Assembly: GCF_001723175.1 (NCBI RefSeq) | Contig: NC_064650.1 | Coordinates: forward strand, 186,001-250,000 | Source of the DNA: Penicillium oxalicum | Taxonomy: Eukaryota; Ascomycota; Eurotiomycetes; Eurotiales; Aspergillaceae | DNA: 64,000 nt | Reading direction: 5' to 3' | Shown: positions 1 to 11,321 of the stretch, piece by piece | Layout: each line of letters begins with the position of its first letter | Numbering within the stretch: position 1 is the stretch's first letter | Notes under the pieces: generated by a model | The model's database searches: none | What the model was told of the DNA's origin: nothing | The model's input: only the letters and a program-made list of their open reading frames with translations | Translations under genes and position numbers: made by a program

Positions 1-1
1 C

Positions 2-1240
2 GACCGACATGGCGACCCGATTGACGCCCCGCAAGTGCGCTTGGAGTTCTTCATGCGAACGGTGCGCGAGTCCCAGGGCTTGGCTAATATGGTCCTCTCT
101 TTACGCATGCCCTACATGACCCGTGAGGCCAATAAGGCGATGATCGCACGCACCATCTCCGTGCTGCCCAACTTGCGCTTTGTGGATCTCCCGTCAGGGC
201 TGTTCAGCGACGAGCCCTCCTGTACCGCGCTCAAGCAGGAGCTGATGGCGCGATGTCCCAATCTGCGTCGCATGAGTTATTGCCACGGGGCCGAGGGAAG
301 CTTCGCGCGTCTGCCGGGATCCCAGCTCTGGCTGAATCTTGAGAAACTCCACCTGTCCGGACTGCACATCGAGGCGAGCGTGCTGCGCGACGGTCTCGCC
401 TCATTCCCTCGCTTGCATGATTTGACGCTCGAAGATCTGCCCTGGCTCGACGACTCGGCCTTTGCCTCGAATGACTCGTACCCTCCATGGCCGGCCCTGA
501 AACAATTGGCTCTGCGAGAAACTCCCAATGTGACGGCGAGCGGGCTCGCCGCCATGCTCTCCGTGCCCATCATTCGAAAGACGTTACGGTCGCTGACGCT
601 CGCCGCCACCGGTGTGCTCCCTTCCACCCTCCATCGAATCCTCCCCGTTGCGCCGCAGCTCAACAGTCTCTCCATCGTGCAGGAGGTCACGCGCTCCTTC
701 CCCGTCGAGCCGGTGCCGCCTCTCCTCTCCAAATCCCTCCGACTCCTCCACTACGAGATCACCTCCGAGGTCGGGGCCAATGGACTGCCCCCCATGGCCC
801 GATCGTACTACGCCTACCTCATCTCCTCCCTTATGGCGCACGGACTCCCCGCTCTCCGCGACCTTTACGTTCGCGATGCGCAATTCCCCGACACGCTGCT
901 GCTCGCTCCGCCGCCCCGACTGTACGGTGGTGGCGAACAAGGGCCCCAATTTGCCGGAGCGGGATTGACGCAGCCCCTGAATGTGTACAGCAAGGGTCTG
1001 GACGAGTTTGAATGGAACTTTACCCCCTTTGACCCCGCACCGGGTCGGTCAACCGCCAAGACGCGCCCCGTCAGTTTTCACGAGGCGCAACTGAGTCGGT
1101 CATGGGGGGGCGATGCACGAAAGAGTGTCCTGGTGGGTAACGGCTTTGGCGGGTTCCTGGCTGTACCGGCCGATGAGGGGCAACGACCACAGACGGGCGT
1201 GGCGCACAAGCGCATGAGTCCAGTAGATCTGTGGCGATAG
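2..1240 (+). CDS. F-box/LRR-like protein, 3' part (runs off left edge)
   Basis: The reading frame is open from the first bases of the window to a TAG at 1238-1240, so at least 412 C-terminal residues are present and the start lies upstream. The protein has irregular leucine-rich stretches (for example LPNLRFVDLPSG, LWLNLEKLHLSGLHI and FPRLHDLTLEDLPWL) spaced about 25-30 residues apart, as in the LRR part of fungal F-box proteins. These act as substrate adaptors of SCF ubiquitin ligases. The F-box itself would be N-terminal and is not in the window, so the F-box assignment is inferred. The last 80 residues (Pro-, Gly- and Ser-rich, ending SPVDLWR) are not LRR-like. No intron is needed inside the visible part. 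The stretch 1241-1399 to the next gene, which converges on it, contains nothing recognisable. Confidence 0.75.
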   Translation, partial: DRHGDPIDAPQVRLEFFMRTVRESQGLANMVLSLRMPYMTREANKAMIARTISVLPNLRFVDLPSGLFSDEPSCTALKQELMARCPNLRRMSYCHGAEGSFARLPGSQLWLNLEKLHLSGLHIEASVLRDGLASFPRLHDLTLEDLPWLDDSAFASNDSYPPWPALKQLALRETPNVTASGLAAMLSVPIIRKTLRSLTLAATGVLPSTLHRILPVAPQLNSLSIVQEVTRSFPVEPVPPLLSKSLRLLHYEITSEVGANGLPPMARSYYAYLISSLMAHGLPALRDLYVRDAQFPDTLLLAPPPRLYGGGEQGPQFAGAGLTQPLNVYSKGLDEFEWNFTPFDPAPGRSTAKTRPVSFHEAQLSRSWGGDARKSVLVGNGFGGFLAVPADEGQRPQTGVAHKRMSPVDLWR

Positions 1241-1399
1241 ACTCGCGTAATCATGTATAGGATGTGGATCGGAGAGAGAGAAAGAGACTAAGAGACTCCA
1301 TGTCAAGAGATATGATTGGCACCACAAATTAATTGCTCGCATTTGCATCAGGATCGCAGTCAGGATGGAGCTTGTTTCCATTTCGAACATTTGTCCCCG

Positions 1400-3400
1400 T
1401 CAAGATCTTTTTTTTTTGTTCAACACCACCGCATTCCCTCTCCCGTCTCCCGCCAGCAATACAAAAGCCGGGAATAGTATGAAAGTCATCTCAGCGGGAT
1501 AAGAGTGAAACGATATTTCATATTGTAACGTGCATGAGAAATATAACCCCTCTTCCCCTCTCCCCCTCAAGATTGAGCGAGCCTCCTTGTTCAACTCGAA
1601 TTTGCACATGCGAGATTTTTGATGGATATAATTATATACTTTTTTGTTCTTGATACGCATACTGCCATCAATCTGGAGCACGAGGGCAGGGCCGGTTTCC
1701 GTCCGAGGGTAGTCGGCAGTCGCCCAGAGTATACCCTCTTCCACTCGTCCAGAACAGACTTCATATTGATGTTGATCTACCCTTTTTGCTCGTGGCATTC
1801 CCCTGGGTCCATATTGATGTGGCCATCCATCCGGCAACTTCAGTCCCCGCCACACCCACTGCTTGCGCAAGTCGTCATCCGTCATGTTGCAGTATCCGTA
1901 GGTTCGACAATAACACTGTCGCGCATCTGGGCAATATTGCGCAGGTTTTCCAAACATGACTATTGAAGCGAGAAGGGTCAGTGAATGTTTACTCGGTGGT
2001 TATGTTTTTTTTTCCTCCTTTCTCTCAAAAAGGGACGTGCATCAAATGCAGCTTAGGCCCATCAATGGAATGATATGAAAGGAACCATCTTACTATGCCA
2101 CACATATTCCATAATCCGCCCACTCGTCTGAGAATCCAAACTCGTCTCGATCAAAAATCGTCTCGCCCTTAAATAATGCTCTCTGTCTCGAGCTCGAATG
2201 CGATCCCGCGACACGGCGAATTGACTACAACATGCGGCGCCCACGATCTCGGGCACTTGTTCCCCCGGGAACAGGGCCATGAAGTGATCGGGAAATTCCA
2301 TCGCCGTGGGGTGATCGGGGTCGTGCGGTCTGTCGCGGAGATAGCGAGCGGGCTCGAGTTCGGCGGGACAGCCGACGATCCAGGTGCACCGGAGGTTGAC
2401 GTAGCCTGCTTCTTGAACATAATCGAGTTGAAGGTCTTTGATGGAGATAACGGAGTCTGGAGGGGAGGAATAGGTGAAGTAAGTGTGTCTGTTTACTTCT
2501 CTTTTATTTTATTTGTAACGAGAGAGAAAGGAGGGGGGGGGGAGAGAGAAGAGGAGAGATGCATGTCTGGAGGTGTATAGATCGGGTTGGGGAACATCTG
2601 ATTTGATGGTGCTGTCTTTTATTCTTCTTCTTTCTTTTGCTCATTCCGGTGTGGATGGCTGGTACTCACCATAGAGTGGGTTGTCATTATGCCACTGATA
2701 TCGATCTCCATGCAGGAATAGAGATACATCCGGGAGATGATCATATCGATCAATGATATAGCTGTTACTCGATGATCAAGACAGGACCCCTTCAGTTAGT
2801 CGACCGAATCACCAATGCAATTCTCAAATGACAGACAACTAGAGCTCCGGGGGTTCAAGAGGAATAGTAGAAAAGGTGATCTTACGTCAGAAATACCATG
2901 GCCTCGTTGCCCTTATTCACAGGGACCGTGAGCTCGGCCTCACCAAGAGCCAGATCTGCCCGGTAGATGTTCGCATACCAATCATCAGGCACATGATCCT
3001 CCACCCACGACATGTTGCTGCTGCTCATGGCCGCGATCACCAGTTCTTTTTCTCGGGGCTTGACTGAATGATGAGGATCGTCCCAGTGTGAAGACGAGAC
3101 ATCGGCAGATTTGAGAGCGCCAGCACCTTCCTGTTGTGGTGGTGGTGATTCTATCGTTGTGAAAGAGTGGGAATCGTTCGTGTCATCCACGTTGATATCC
3201 GAATGACTTGGTCGGTGTGATGGGCCAAGCTTCCACTTGGATACCGACTGTAAGGCATCTCGACCGAGAACCAACTGATAAGTCAATAGTAACACAAAGA
3301 CCACCAAGGACATGCACAACGCCGCCCGCCTGCGACCCGGCGAAGAGCCTGCTTCGCGGCCGACAATCCGGCCGGGGAAGATGTGAGTAAAGCGACCCAT
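1400..3400 (-). CDS. DUF3431 family membrane-anchored protein
   Basis: Four exons join in phase: 3400-2886, 2761-2670, 2456-2094 and 1959-1400, all with GT-AG introns. Exon 1 gives a short cytoplasmic N-terminus, one hydrophobic segment at about residues 27-46 (type II anchor) and a Ser/Pro-rich stem. The DUF3431 domain then runs across all exons: ELVIAAMSSSNMSWVEDH, MVFLTYIIDRYDHLPDV, LFLHGDRYQWHND, CTWIVGCPAELEPARYL, EIVGAACCSQFAVSRDRI and SGRIMEYVWHIMFGKPAQYCPD. The family is widespread in fungi, resembles glycosyltransferase-like proteins and has no established reaction. A membrane or Golgi location is inferred from the anchor. The region after about residue 370 (GWPHQYGPRG) is less typical. 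A further intron (GT at the AGGGTAGAT stretch) may give a different C-terminus, so the stop at 1400 is the least certain boundary. Confidence 0.85.
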
Positions 3401-5043
3401 TATGAGAGGATCATGGCGATCACCGACACGGAGAGGGGATTGAGGGAGAAAGACTAGAAAGTAGAAGAAAAACAGACTGAAGAAGTGCGACGAAAAGGCT
3501 CATATCATAAAAAGGCTGCTCGGGCCTCCTTTTTTTCCTGAACAAGCCCAGACGAGCTGGAAGAGGCGATTCGGTGCACGATTTCAGTGTCGATAACGCC
3601 GAGGCCTAGCCCTTGACGTAACCGACTCTCCACCACGACTGTAGCGGGTGGCACTTGTATCTACCTAGCTACTAATCCGTGGAACCAACGACTGAGAAGA
3701 GAGATTGATTGGAAGGAATGAAGAGTTGAGGAAGGTCCAGATTCTACCCGCAAACAGCAAGACGGACCTTGTATGGAGATCCCCCAAAGGTCCGACGAGA
3801 TATTCAGCGGCAAAATTAGGCGATTCCATTCCCCCCCCAAATAAGGATCCACCATAGAAATTCAATTCACCGGAGAATTAACAATATAAAGCTTGGACTG
3901 GTGAGATCGCATCGAAATTAGGTTGTTGCTCCAGGCCTTCCATTGTCCGGCGGTGCATACCTCATTCCTGATCTGAGTGGTGGCTGACTCCGTTTGCAGA
4001 GACTGCTTGGGACATCAACTGGCCCGCTTTGGCTTTAGTGCAAACTCGCAAAGGCGGGAGATATGTTCAAGGATAGAATTTGAGGAAGACGCGTCACAGG
4101 AGAATCTCAATGCACTGATGGTCCTCTTGGTCAATTCCGAGAGGCCAATGAGAACCGTGTGGGTGAACATGTGGGAACGTGCTGGAGGACGGGTCGAGAT
4201 CGATCGAACACGCCCCCCATCCCATGGATAAAACGATAGACTTGAAACTACAGTGTAGAAAAATGTCGATGATCGACGAATCACGATAAGACAGGATGAA
4301 CTGGAACTGCGCGTTTCCCAGAACAATGCTTCACCGGTTCAAGTCGACAGTCGAGAGAAAAAGAGTTTTCCCTATTTCTTCATTTCTCATTTCTCAATCC
4401 GACAATTGCAAACTGAATGTGGAGTTCTCAGCAAGGAAAAGAAAGTAAGAAAAAGAAGTGGAATATGGAGGGAAAAGAGAATGCAACTAGCTAAGCTTTG
4501 CGCGATTTACGCATTCGAGGGGGACATCTTCAAATGAAAAGACGAAACGAGGATTGCGCGGCCTCGGATGCGGCGTGCAGCCGAGACGCTAAAATGCGGC
4601 TCATCGACGCCAAGCCTTGGACTGGGTGAGCTTGACTCGTGGAACTGGTGGATTTAAACGAGAATTCCAGTGTATGATGACGGGGACGGTTGCAGTACTT
4701 TTCTCCTCTATACATGAACAAAAAAGAGGAAAAGGCAAAGAGAGACAGAAACTCGTCGCGTGGGATTATCCGTTCGGTCGGATATCAAGCTCTCCAGAAG
4801 ATCCGAGACTCGGCTCGTGGGGTCGATTCCCCATCGCTTGACGTATCTGGGGATCCAGCTACGGCGGTTTGCTCCACAGCTGAGAGAGTTTATTTGCATA
4901 AGAACTGCCGTAGTCTCCGTGACGACAGCACTTTCTAGGCGGAGGCGTTATATTGGTGCTTGCTCATAATTTTTTATTTTTTGAATTTACTAAAGATTCT
5001 GCTCCGACGTCTCCTCTAAGCTTGACTGAACAAAAGAGTTGTT

Positions 5044-5066
5044 CCCCCCCCCCCCCCCCCCCCCCC
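5044..5066. repeat. Poly-C tract, 23 nt
   Basis: An uninterrupted run of C on the plus strand lies between the DUF3431 and FAD-oxidoreductase genes. It is the longest of several C/G homopolymers in the window. Confidence 0.95.
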
Positions 5067-5147
5067 GAGGATGGATGACATCGGCACATGACCTCTTCAT
5101 TGGAACATGTGCCCGTTTCTTCAATCATCGTACTCTTCAAATCTCTC

Positions 5148-5179
5148 TCCTCCTCCTCCTCCTCCTCCTCCTCCTCCTC
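5148..5179. repeat. (TCC)n microsatellite
   Basis: About 10.7 perfect copies of TCC lie 80 bp downstream of the 23-nt poly-C tract, in non-coding DNA. Confidence 0.95.
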
Positions 5180-6079
5180 ATGCCCCAAACATCCTCATCG
5201 CCATCAAAGTACCCAAATCTAGCTACAGATTGAGCTCTCGCTGACTTTGATCACAGTCGGGGGGTTCTCCTCCCCTGGCATGAATTATAAGCAACGTCGG
5301 TAATTCCGTGATGATCGGAGAGTCATCATAGGTCTTGGTCGGAGCGCCGGTGGTCATTGTCAAAGGGGCTGTGCGAACAAGGAAGACTCGGACTCACTGG
5401 ACTATTTCTCACCAGGCATTGGCGAAGAGGAGGACGAGGCTATGCAGATTGTAGGCCTTTGTGGAGCGCCAATTGTGCGACATGCGACCTTTGGATCGGT
5501 TCTCGGAATGCATCTCTATACAAGTGTATGCACACGGGACTCCCGTCATGGATATTGTTGATTATTTGGCTGGACCTTTGCACAGCCAGCGTTATCGTAG
5601 ACTTTGGCCTCTACAGTCGCTGAAGCGTCTGCTCCCCATTGCCTCAGCTCGTATCTTTGACGCATTCTCGTGCTCCCAAAGCCAAGACCGAGTCCCTGAT
5701 AAGCTGATAACCCCAAGAGATGCTTTCCGCGTGGACTTGCCCCAACGGGTCGGGGGTCCACTCTGCAACTCCGCCGAGCACGCCTGTAATGGAAATCGCC
5801 CTGCGCGGAGACGGCTTGCGATAGATATGCCGAATTGAGACCCCTCGATGGAAATGCGGGGGTTGTCGATGAATCGTGCGCTTATCATGTTCATGAGATG
5901 GTTTTGTCGAGTGCGAGATGGGTCGGAGGGGTACACTGGAAAAAGGATAAATATCGAGAGAGTGCCCTCGCACTATCTCTATCTCTCTCTGGAGGGTTGA
6001 AGTGAGCTCACCGATCTCTTTCCCATTCTTTTTTTTCCCTTTGAATTGACCATTGACTCTTTGCTATCTCCTGGAAACA

Positions 6080-7649
6080 ATGGACACTGACCGTCAACGC
6101 AGACCGGTTCACGAGCAGATCGTCTCATTGATCAGCCAGGATCCCGGACTCCCTCGCAAGGGGCCCTCTGTCGCATTCTGGCAAGAGCCTACACACCCCA
6201 TCGCTAATGTCCAATCCCCCCAACTGCCCCGTCAAGTGGACATTGTCATTGTTGGCTCGGGCATCACGGGGTGCAGTGTGGCCCGAACACTGTTGGAGAA
6301 CCCCCGGCTGCACAACAAGCGTATCGCCCTCTTCGAGGCTCGCGCCCTGACGAGTGGTGCGACTGGCCGCAATGGAGGCCACCTCGTCTCGCCCTCGGCC
6401 GTGGATTTTGCCGCCGTCGCAAGCCTCTTTGGGGCCGAAAAGGCGGCCGAGGTGACTCGGTTCTCCTTTCGTAACCTGGAGCGATTCCACGCGTATGTGT
6501 CCTCGTTGGACGCGGATCTGCAAGACGCAGCGGAGGCGCGCAAGACCCAGAAAGTGATGAACTTCCTCGAACCAACCACATTCGATCATTTTCAAGATTC
6601 CCTGCGTCAATTTTCGGCTGCCTGTCCAGAACTGGCGGATCAATTCAAGATCCTTTCGGCCGAGGAAGCCAAAGTGGTAGGTGGCGATTCCATCATCCCC
6701 AGACGGTTGGGCCAAAGAGATTGGCAAAGTGCAAAATGCCAAGAGCAGAATGAGGCTAATTGTGTCTTCCAGAAATATCGATTCAAAGAGTCCGCCGGGG
6801 CATGCGAGCAATTCGCCGGTGCAGTGTGGCCTTATCGAACCATCACGGGCGTCTTTGCCAAGCTCCTGAATGAACATGCCTCACGATTCTCCATTGAGAC
6901 CAACACTCCCGTCACGGCGGTCACATATGACGCTGAGAGAGCGACCCATCGCCGCAAGATACATACGCCACGGGGAGTAGTCTATGCCGATCAGGTGGTC
7001 TACTGCACAAACGCATATACGTCACATCTTCTGCCACAGCTTCGCGGCAAGGTCTTTCCCTTCCGGGGCACCATGTCAACCCAATCGCTGGCGCCGTCTC
7101 CCCAACCACGGGGCTCGTCACTCGTGGAGTATCTACCACGAGCCTACATATGACCCGGCCACGGGCGTCTTCACGTTTGGTCTATACTACATGACGCAGA
7201 ACGCCAAGACGGGCGACTTCTTTTTCGGCGGTGAGCAACAACGGCTGGAAGAGATTCTCGTCAGCGACGATACCGTCGTGCCCACGTTGCCTGCGCAGAA
7301 CTTGGTCTCCATCATGGAGAACACATTCACATCGCCGACGGGGCAGGCTTTGAAGAGCACACCCCGTCGGATCTGGTCTGGAATCATGGGCTTCACGCCC
7401 GATGGGATGCCCTTGGTTGGCCGGTTGGGACGGCGATTGACCGGGAGACCTGACGATGGAGAATGGGCGGCGGTGGGGTTTAATGGCTACGGAATGGACA
7501 AGTGCTGGCTGGTGGGCGAGCTGCTCGGTGCCATGGTGGCCGGGGAGGATGTGACGGGACAACTGCCATCTCTGTATCAGATTACAGATGAGAGAATCGA
7601 CCAGCTCCTGGCGCCGAGAGATGTTCCTGCGCGGTTGTTTCGACTGTAA
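6080..7649 (+). CDS. FAD-dependent oxidoreductase (DAO family), apparent frameshift
   Basis: The DAO-fold flavoprotein starts MDTDRQRRPVHEQ at ATG 6080. It has the dinucleotide-binding motif VIVGSGITGCSVARTLLE and the FAD-contact GATGRNGGHL. A C-terminal substrate-domain motif follows (SGIMGFTPDGMPLVGR ... GFNGYGMDKCW). Family members oxidise amines or amino acids with release of H2O2; the substrate cannot be read here. An intron at 6677-6772 (96 nt, GTAGGT...GCTAAT...TTCCAG) keeps frame and has no stop; removing it joins EEAKV to KYRFKESAGACEQFAGAVWPYR as expected for the family. At the CCCC run 7100-7103 the coding frame shifts by +1: SLAPSP continues as NHGARHSWSIYHEPTYD only if one C is ignored. 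No intron fits there. With the shift repaired the protein would be about 490 residues. It is either a recent pseudogene or an assembly error. Confidence 0.8.
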
Positions 7650-8985
7650 ATCGATCGATCAGGTGGAAAGATTCGATGGGGGGGAGTGGCTAGAGAGAGA
7701 GAGAGAGAGAGAGCGACCTTGAGCCGAATGTTCGGTAATATTTTATTTTGTGGTCTTGATATTAGACTGAATGGGACTCCACAATTATGTATCGTAGCAG
7801 ATTAAACTGTGCAATGTAATGAAAAACAGGCTGCACTGCTCTCATCCGTGGTCGCGCGAGAGCTTCTTGTGCGGCTCAAGTATGACTTTTGTACACAAAA
7901 CCGGGAGAAGCTCTATTCCTCGACCCTCACCCGTCCTCAGTCTTACCCTCGTGTGGTACTGCAAGGGCTATTGAATGAATTCATCTGCAATCTGAAAGCT
8001 TTCATGTTTTCTTTTTTTTTTTTTTTCTCTTTTTCCCTCGCTTGAAGCAGTCTAGACCCAAGTGATGCGTTGGCGCTGCACGGTCCATAGCCAGTTTCCA
8101 CGACGAATCGCGAGTCAGAACCGTTCTCGCGGCCAAAGCTACTTGCCCCATCTTTTGCTTCTCGTGCGACTCGATGAATCTGGACTCACGGATTTCACCG
8201 GACAAGTAGGCACTTCTCCCAATTCAAGGATGGAGACTCAACATCATACCCACCCAGACAGATCGAAGAGACATCATCTAATTCTCCAATCTGGAAAAGG
8301 AAAAAGAGTTGACCTTGCAGCAAAAAAAAAAAAACCTACCAATGTCTATGTACAGAGCTCCAAGCTCCAACCCACGATTGCATACAACACTCGCACAAGA
8401 GATTGTCCAGCCATGCATCTCTTTGCTCTGGACTCCCCACCGTTCAACCACTCACTGACTCATTACATCCCCCCCCAACCATCGTGCAGTGCCGCTAACG
8501 CTGCAGATCAACAAGTGAGTCAGATGATCCTGGCTGGGATTTGCGGTCGCTGTTTGGTTTGCCTGCCGCAGTCTCTTCCTCGCTTGGATCTCTCGTCGGG
8601 GATCACTCATCGGGCCGGCCTGATTCGTCCACGTCACTGGAGGACTGGCATGATCGAGCAATCATGGTCCATCTTGTCTGGTCTCGATCGGGGAGGATAG
8701 AGATAGCTCTAGGCAGAATCTCCATCAATGGGTGGACATGGATGAGGCTGAGTAGATGCATGTGCGCGAGGAGGCTCTTGTGAATTAGTCTGGGCAGAGA
8801 TGGACTTGGTTCCCTTTTTTCCCTTTTTTCTTTTGCTTTTACTTTTGTCTTTGCAAGCTTGATATTTGAAGTGGAGTTTTTCCTTGCGGAAGAGTCACCT
8901 GGACACCTGTTGTGCTGGTTTTCTCTGCAACCTCCTCGGTGATTGATTTGTGAGTGTGCATCTTAATTATTCATCGAGCGACTGG
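7650..8985. other. Intergenic spacer
   Basis: This holds the 3' flank of the oxidoreductase gene and the 5' flank of the His/Tyr-rich gene. It includes a (GA)11 stretch at 7692-7713 and A- and T-runs near 8011-8026 and 8322-8333. A 212-codon frame at 8062-8700 spans poly-A, has no family resemblance and no intron signals, and I take it as chance. Confidence 0.6.
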
Positions 8986-9985
8986 ATGATGGAGTCAGTG
9001 AGAGGATCGGATCGGTTTAAAGTGTCCAACATGCACCAACATACGCGCAAAGTCAGGAACGATCTCCTTGGATCAAAGAAGGTTTCAAGGTATGTTTTTT
9101 TTCGCATAAGAGATGACAAGAGCCCACCGGGCATCGCTAACTTGACTTGGCAGCGACGAGGCGAGGCGAAAGGGCCCATCCCCGTGCCTATGGAGTAGCA
9201 ATTCGCAGGAAGGATTGACGTGGAGGAGCCAATCCAGAGAGCCAGAAGGCGACAACAGCAACGCTTGGACAACACATAGGAAAGAAGCGACACCTGAAGA
9301 AGCTCATGATGCCGACGAAACCGACGACGATGATCGATGGAGCGTGGTAGCAACTGCTGGCACTTCTTCTCTCGTCACGTCGAAAGCTCAACAAAAGCGA
9401 GCAACTCGACCCGAAGATCGCTGGAGCACCAGAGCAACAACCGGCAGAGAAACGCGAGATGGCCCAGTCGAAGACCGCAAGATTCGAGCGACGCAACACC
9501 GTCACAAAGGATCTCATCAGATGTCAAGGACCAGATCCACCGAGCCGGAACGACCACAACCAGGGACACCCACGAAAAAACACGTCCGATTCAATGAATT
9601 CAAGACGTACCACGTTCCCAAAATACCCGGTGACTCGCATCCAGCGCCGAAGCCGAGGATGCACAGTTCCCCTGCACCTTCATATGAGACCTTCAACGAG
9701 ATGCCTTTTATACCGAATGGCTCTGCAGTCGACTATCATCATCCAGATGGGCCAAGGCTGGGTATATTCTATACAGATTCGGCATATGGTCATCCGTATA
9801 GTAATCGGGTGAATTTGAATCCCACGGAACACCATCAATTGCATCACGACTACATGCACTACAATCCGATTTGGTACCATCATACCCACCAAAGTCATGC
9901 TCATTACGATCCGATCCCTTGCGGTCATATGTTTTACGGTTACTCGAATCACTATCATATTTATGGACAACAACCCCACATATGA
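8986..9985 (+). CDS. His/Tyr-rich protein of unknown function (orphan candidate)
   Basis: Exon 1 is 8986-9089 (ATG 8986, MMESVRGSDRF). The intron 9090-9153 is 64 nt with a near-ideal fungal structure (GTATGT, GCTAAC, TTGGCAG), and exon 2 is 9154-9985. The phases match (34 codons plus 2 nt, then 1 nt plus 277 codons), giving 311 residues. The N-terminal half is charged and polar (Arg, Glu, Asp, Thr). It contains KKHVRFNEF, which resembles an RVxF-type PP1-docking motif (KHVRF); that is a suggestion only. The C-terminal 110 residues are very rich in His, Tyr, Asn and Pro (HHDYMHYNPIWYHHTHQ and YGYSNHYHIYG), with no hydrophobic core. I do not recognise a family. The intron quality and the long continuous frame support a real gene; the biased composition means chance cannot be excluded. 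Metal binding by the His-rich tail is possible but not shown. Confidence 0.5.
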
Positions 9986-11321
9986 CAGCCCTACAGTCAA
10001 TGATGAGGTCCATATACCCTGCACTTGTTCACCTCTGGAAGATGTGTAGCGATTCAATACGAATAGGCCTGTCAGACTACCTCCGCCATGTACTCTTCAT
10101 GGACAAAGGCATCAAGAATGATGAACTCGTACGAGAATGCGCTTCACCGGAGAAGTCACGCTTGTACCAAAATCTGTCTAGATATTTGCACATTGATAAT
10201 TGGACTTGACATTTATTTTTCAGTCGCGAGTTGGATCGGATCGTCCCTGGAATCTTCATTTTCCTCTTCCTCTTCCTCTTCCTCTTCCTCTTCCTCTTCC
10301 TCTCCCTCTCTCGTTTTCTCTTCTATTTTTCTCCTTGATGGGCCTTCAAATCAAAAGTACAGCGGTTACCTTCCAATACCTCGGATCGTCATCACCATCC
10401 TCCAAATCTTAGAATACCCGAAGAAGAATCCTCCCTCCCGGAACCCCCCATCTTGAATATAGAAAAGATTCATTTCACCATATCTTCCACCCAGCAAGCT
10501 TGTGAGAAACTACGCAAACATGCCGACCAAATCCACATATCTGGTGCTCCATGGCTCCCTACCCAGGCACTCAAGAGCTAAAAATGGAGCATGTTGATGA
10601 ACTGGAGGGTGCCTAGGTTGACAGAGTCCATAAATGGGTGGAAGCTCATCGTCAGCGGAGCTTTGGAATTTGGAGGAATTGTCATGTTTCATTCTATGTA
10701 GTAGCCGGATCACGGGTATATATGACGAGTTCTCCGAATCAAGTGCTACTTAGGTAAATATGAGCCTGTTTATTTCACTCACTCTCTACCTATGTCTACA
10801 AGTGATTCTCGACATCGGTAGGTCAGGTTAGAGTTGGAACCCATAACCAGGTTCAGTTCTAGAGATTCGTTTAATGGCGGACTAGGAGCGTGGGCCGGTG
10901 GCTGTGAGTTTATGTAAATCCCAGCCGTCAATGCCTATCTAATGACAGGACGACGAATTTAGTTGCAACACATGGAGACTTTACTTGACATTTACGCAGA
11001 CAAAAAAACAAATAACGAAATTATTATGGTTTGAGCCAATGAAAGAGATGATACAGCCGCCATCGCACATATGATGGCGCATCAGTCACATCTTCTTCAT
11101 GAGACATCTCTATCGTGGAATTCGTAAATCGTACAATGCACGGAATGCAGAGAGCACAGGCAGAAGGGCGAAAAAGAAGAAGATTTTCACGCTACTGCAA
11201 TGCATGTGGCAAGTCTCGCTCGAGAATGCAAAGAAGAGTCCGGCGTCAAATAGAGAAAAGAGAAGAGCCCCCTCTCTCTCCCCCCCCCCCCCCCCTCAAA
11301 ATTGAAATTCTGGTGGGAATT
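9986..11321. other. Intergenic spacer
   Basis: This lies between the 3' ends of the converging His/Tyr-rich and 5-phosphatase genes. It contains the TTCCTC hexanucleotide array and a 16-nt poly-C run (11280-11295) just past the 5-phosphatase stop. No convincing gene is seen. Confidence 0.6.
10261..10302. repeat. (TTCCTC)7 hexanucleotide repeat
   Basis: Seven perfect tandem copies of TTCCTC are followed by degenerate TCCCTC units. They lie in non-coding DNA about 275 bp after the His/Tyr-rich gene. Confidence 0.95.

Larger units (their letters stand above)
3401..6079. other. Intergenic spacer, divergent promoters
   Basis: This 2.7-kb region separates the divergent DUF3431 and FAD-oxidoreductase genes. 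It is rich in short pyrimidine and AT stretches and holds a 23-nt poly-C tract and a TCC microsatellite. I found no reading frame supported by a family or by convincing splice structure. Short frames at 3977-4326 and 5331-5838 look like chance. Confidence 0.6.

Noticed and set aside
4964..5188. A Glu-rich small minus-strand frame
   Set aside because: It is the reverse of the TCC repeat and poly-C tract, not a gene.
5331..5838. Two overlapping plus-strand frames (one with DSDSLDYFSPGIGEEEDEAM)
   Set aside because: A possible intron at 5523-5585 can be drawn, but no start codon, family match or consistent upstream exon was found.
6125..6877. A 250-codon minus-strand frame
   Set aside because: It is the shadow of the FAD oxidoreductase coding strand.
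8062..8700. A 212-codon plus-strand frame
   Set aside because: It crosses a poly-A run, has no family or intron support, and its composition looks random.
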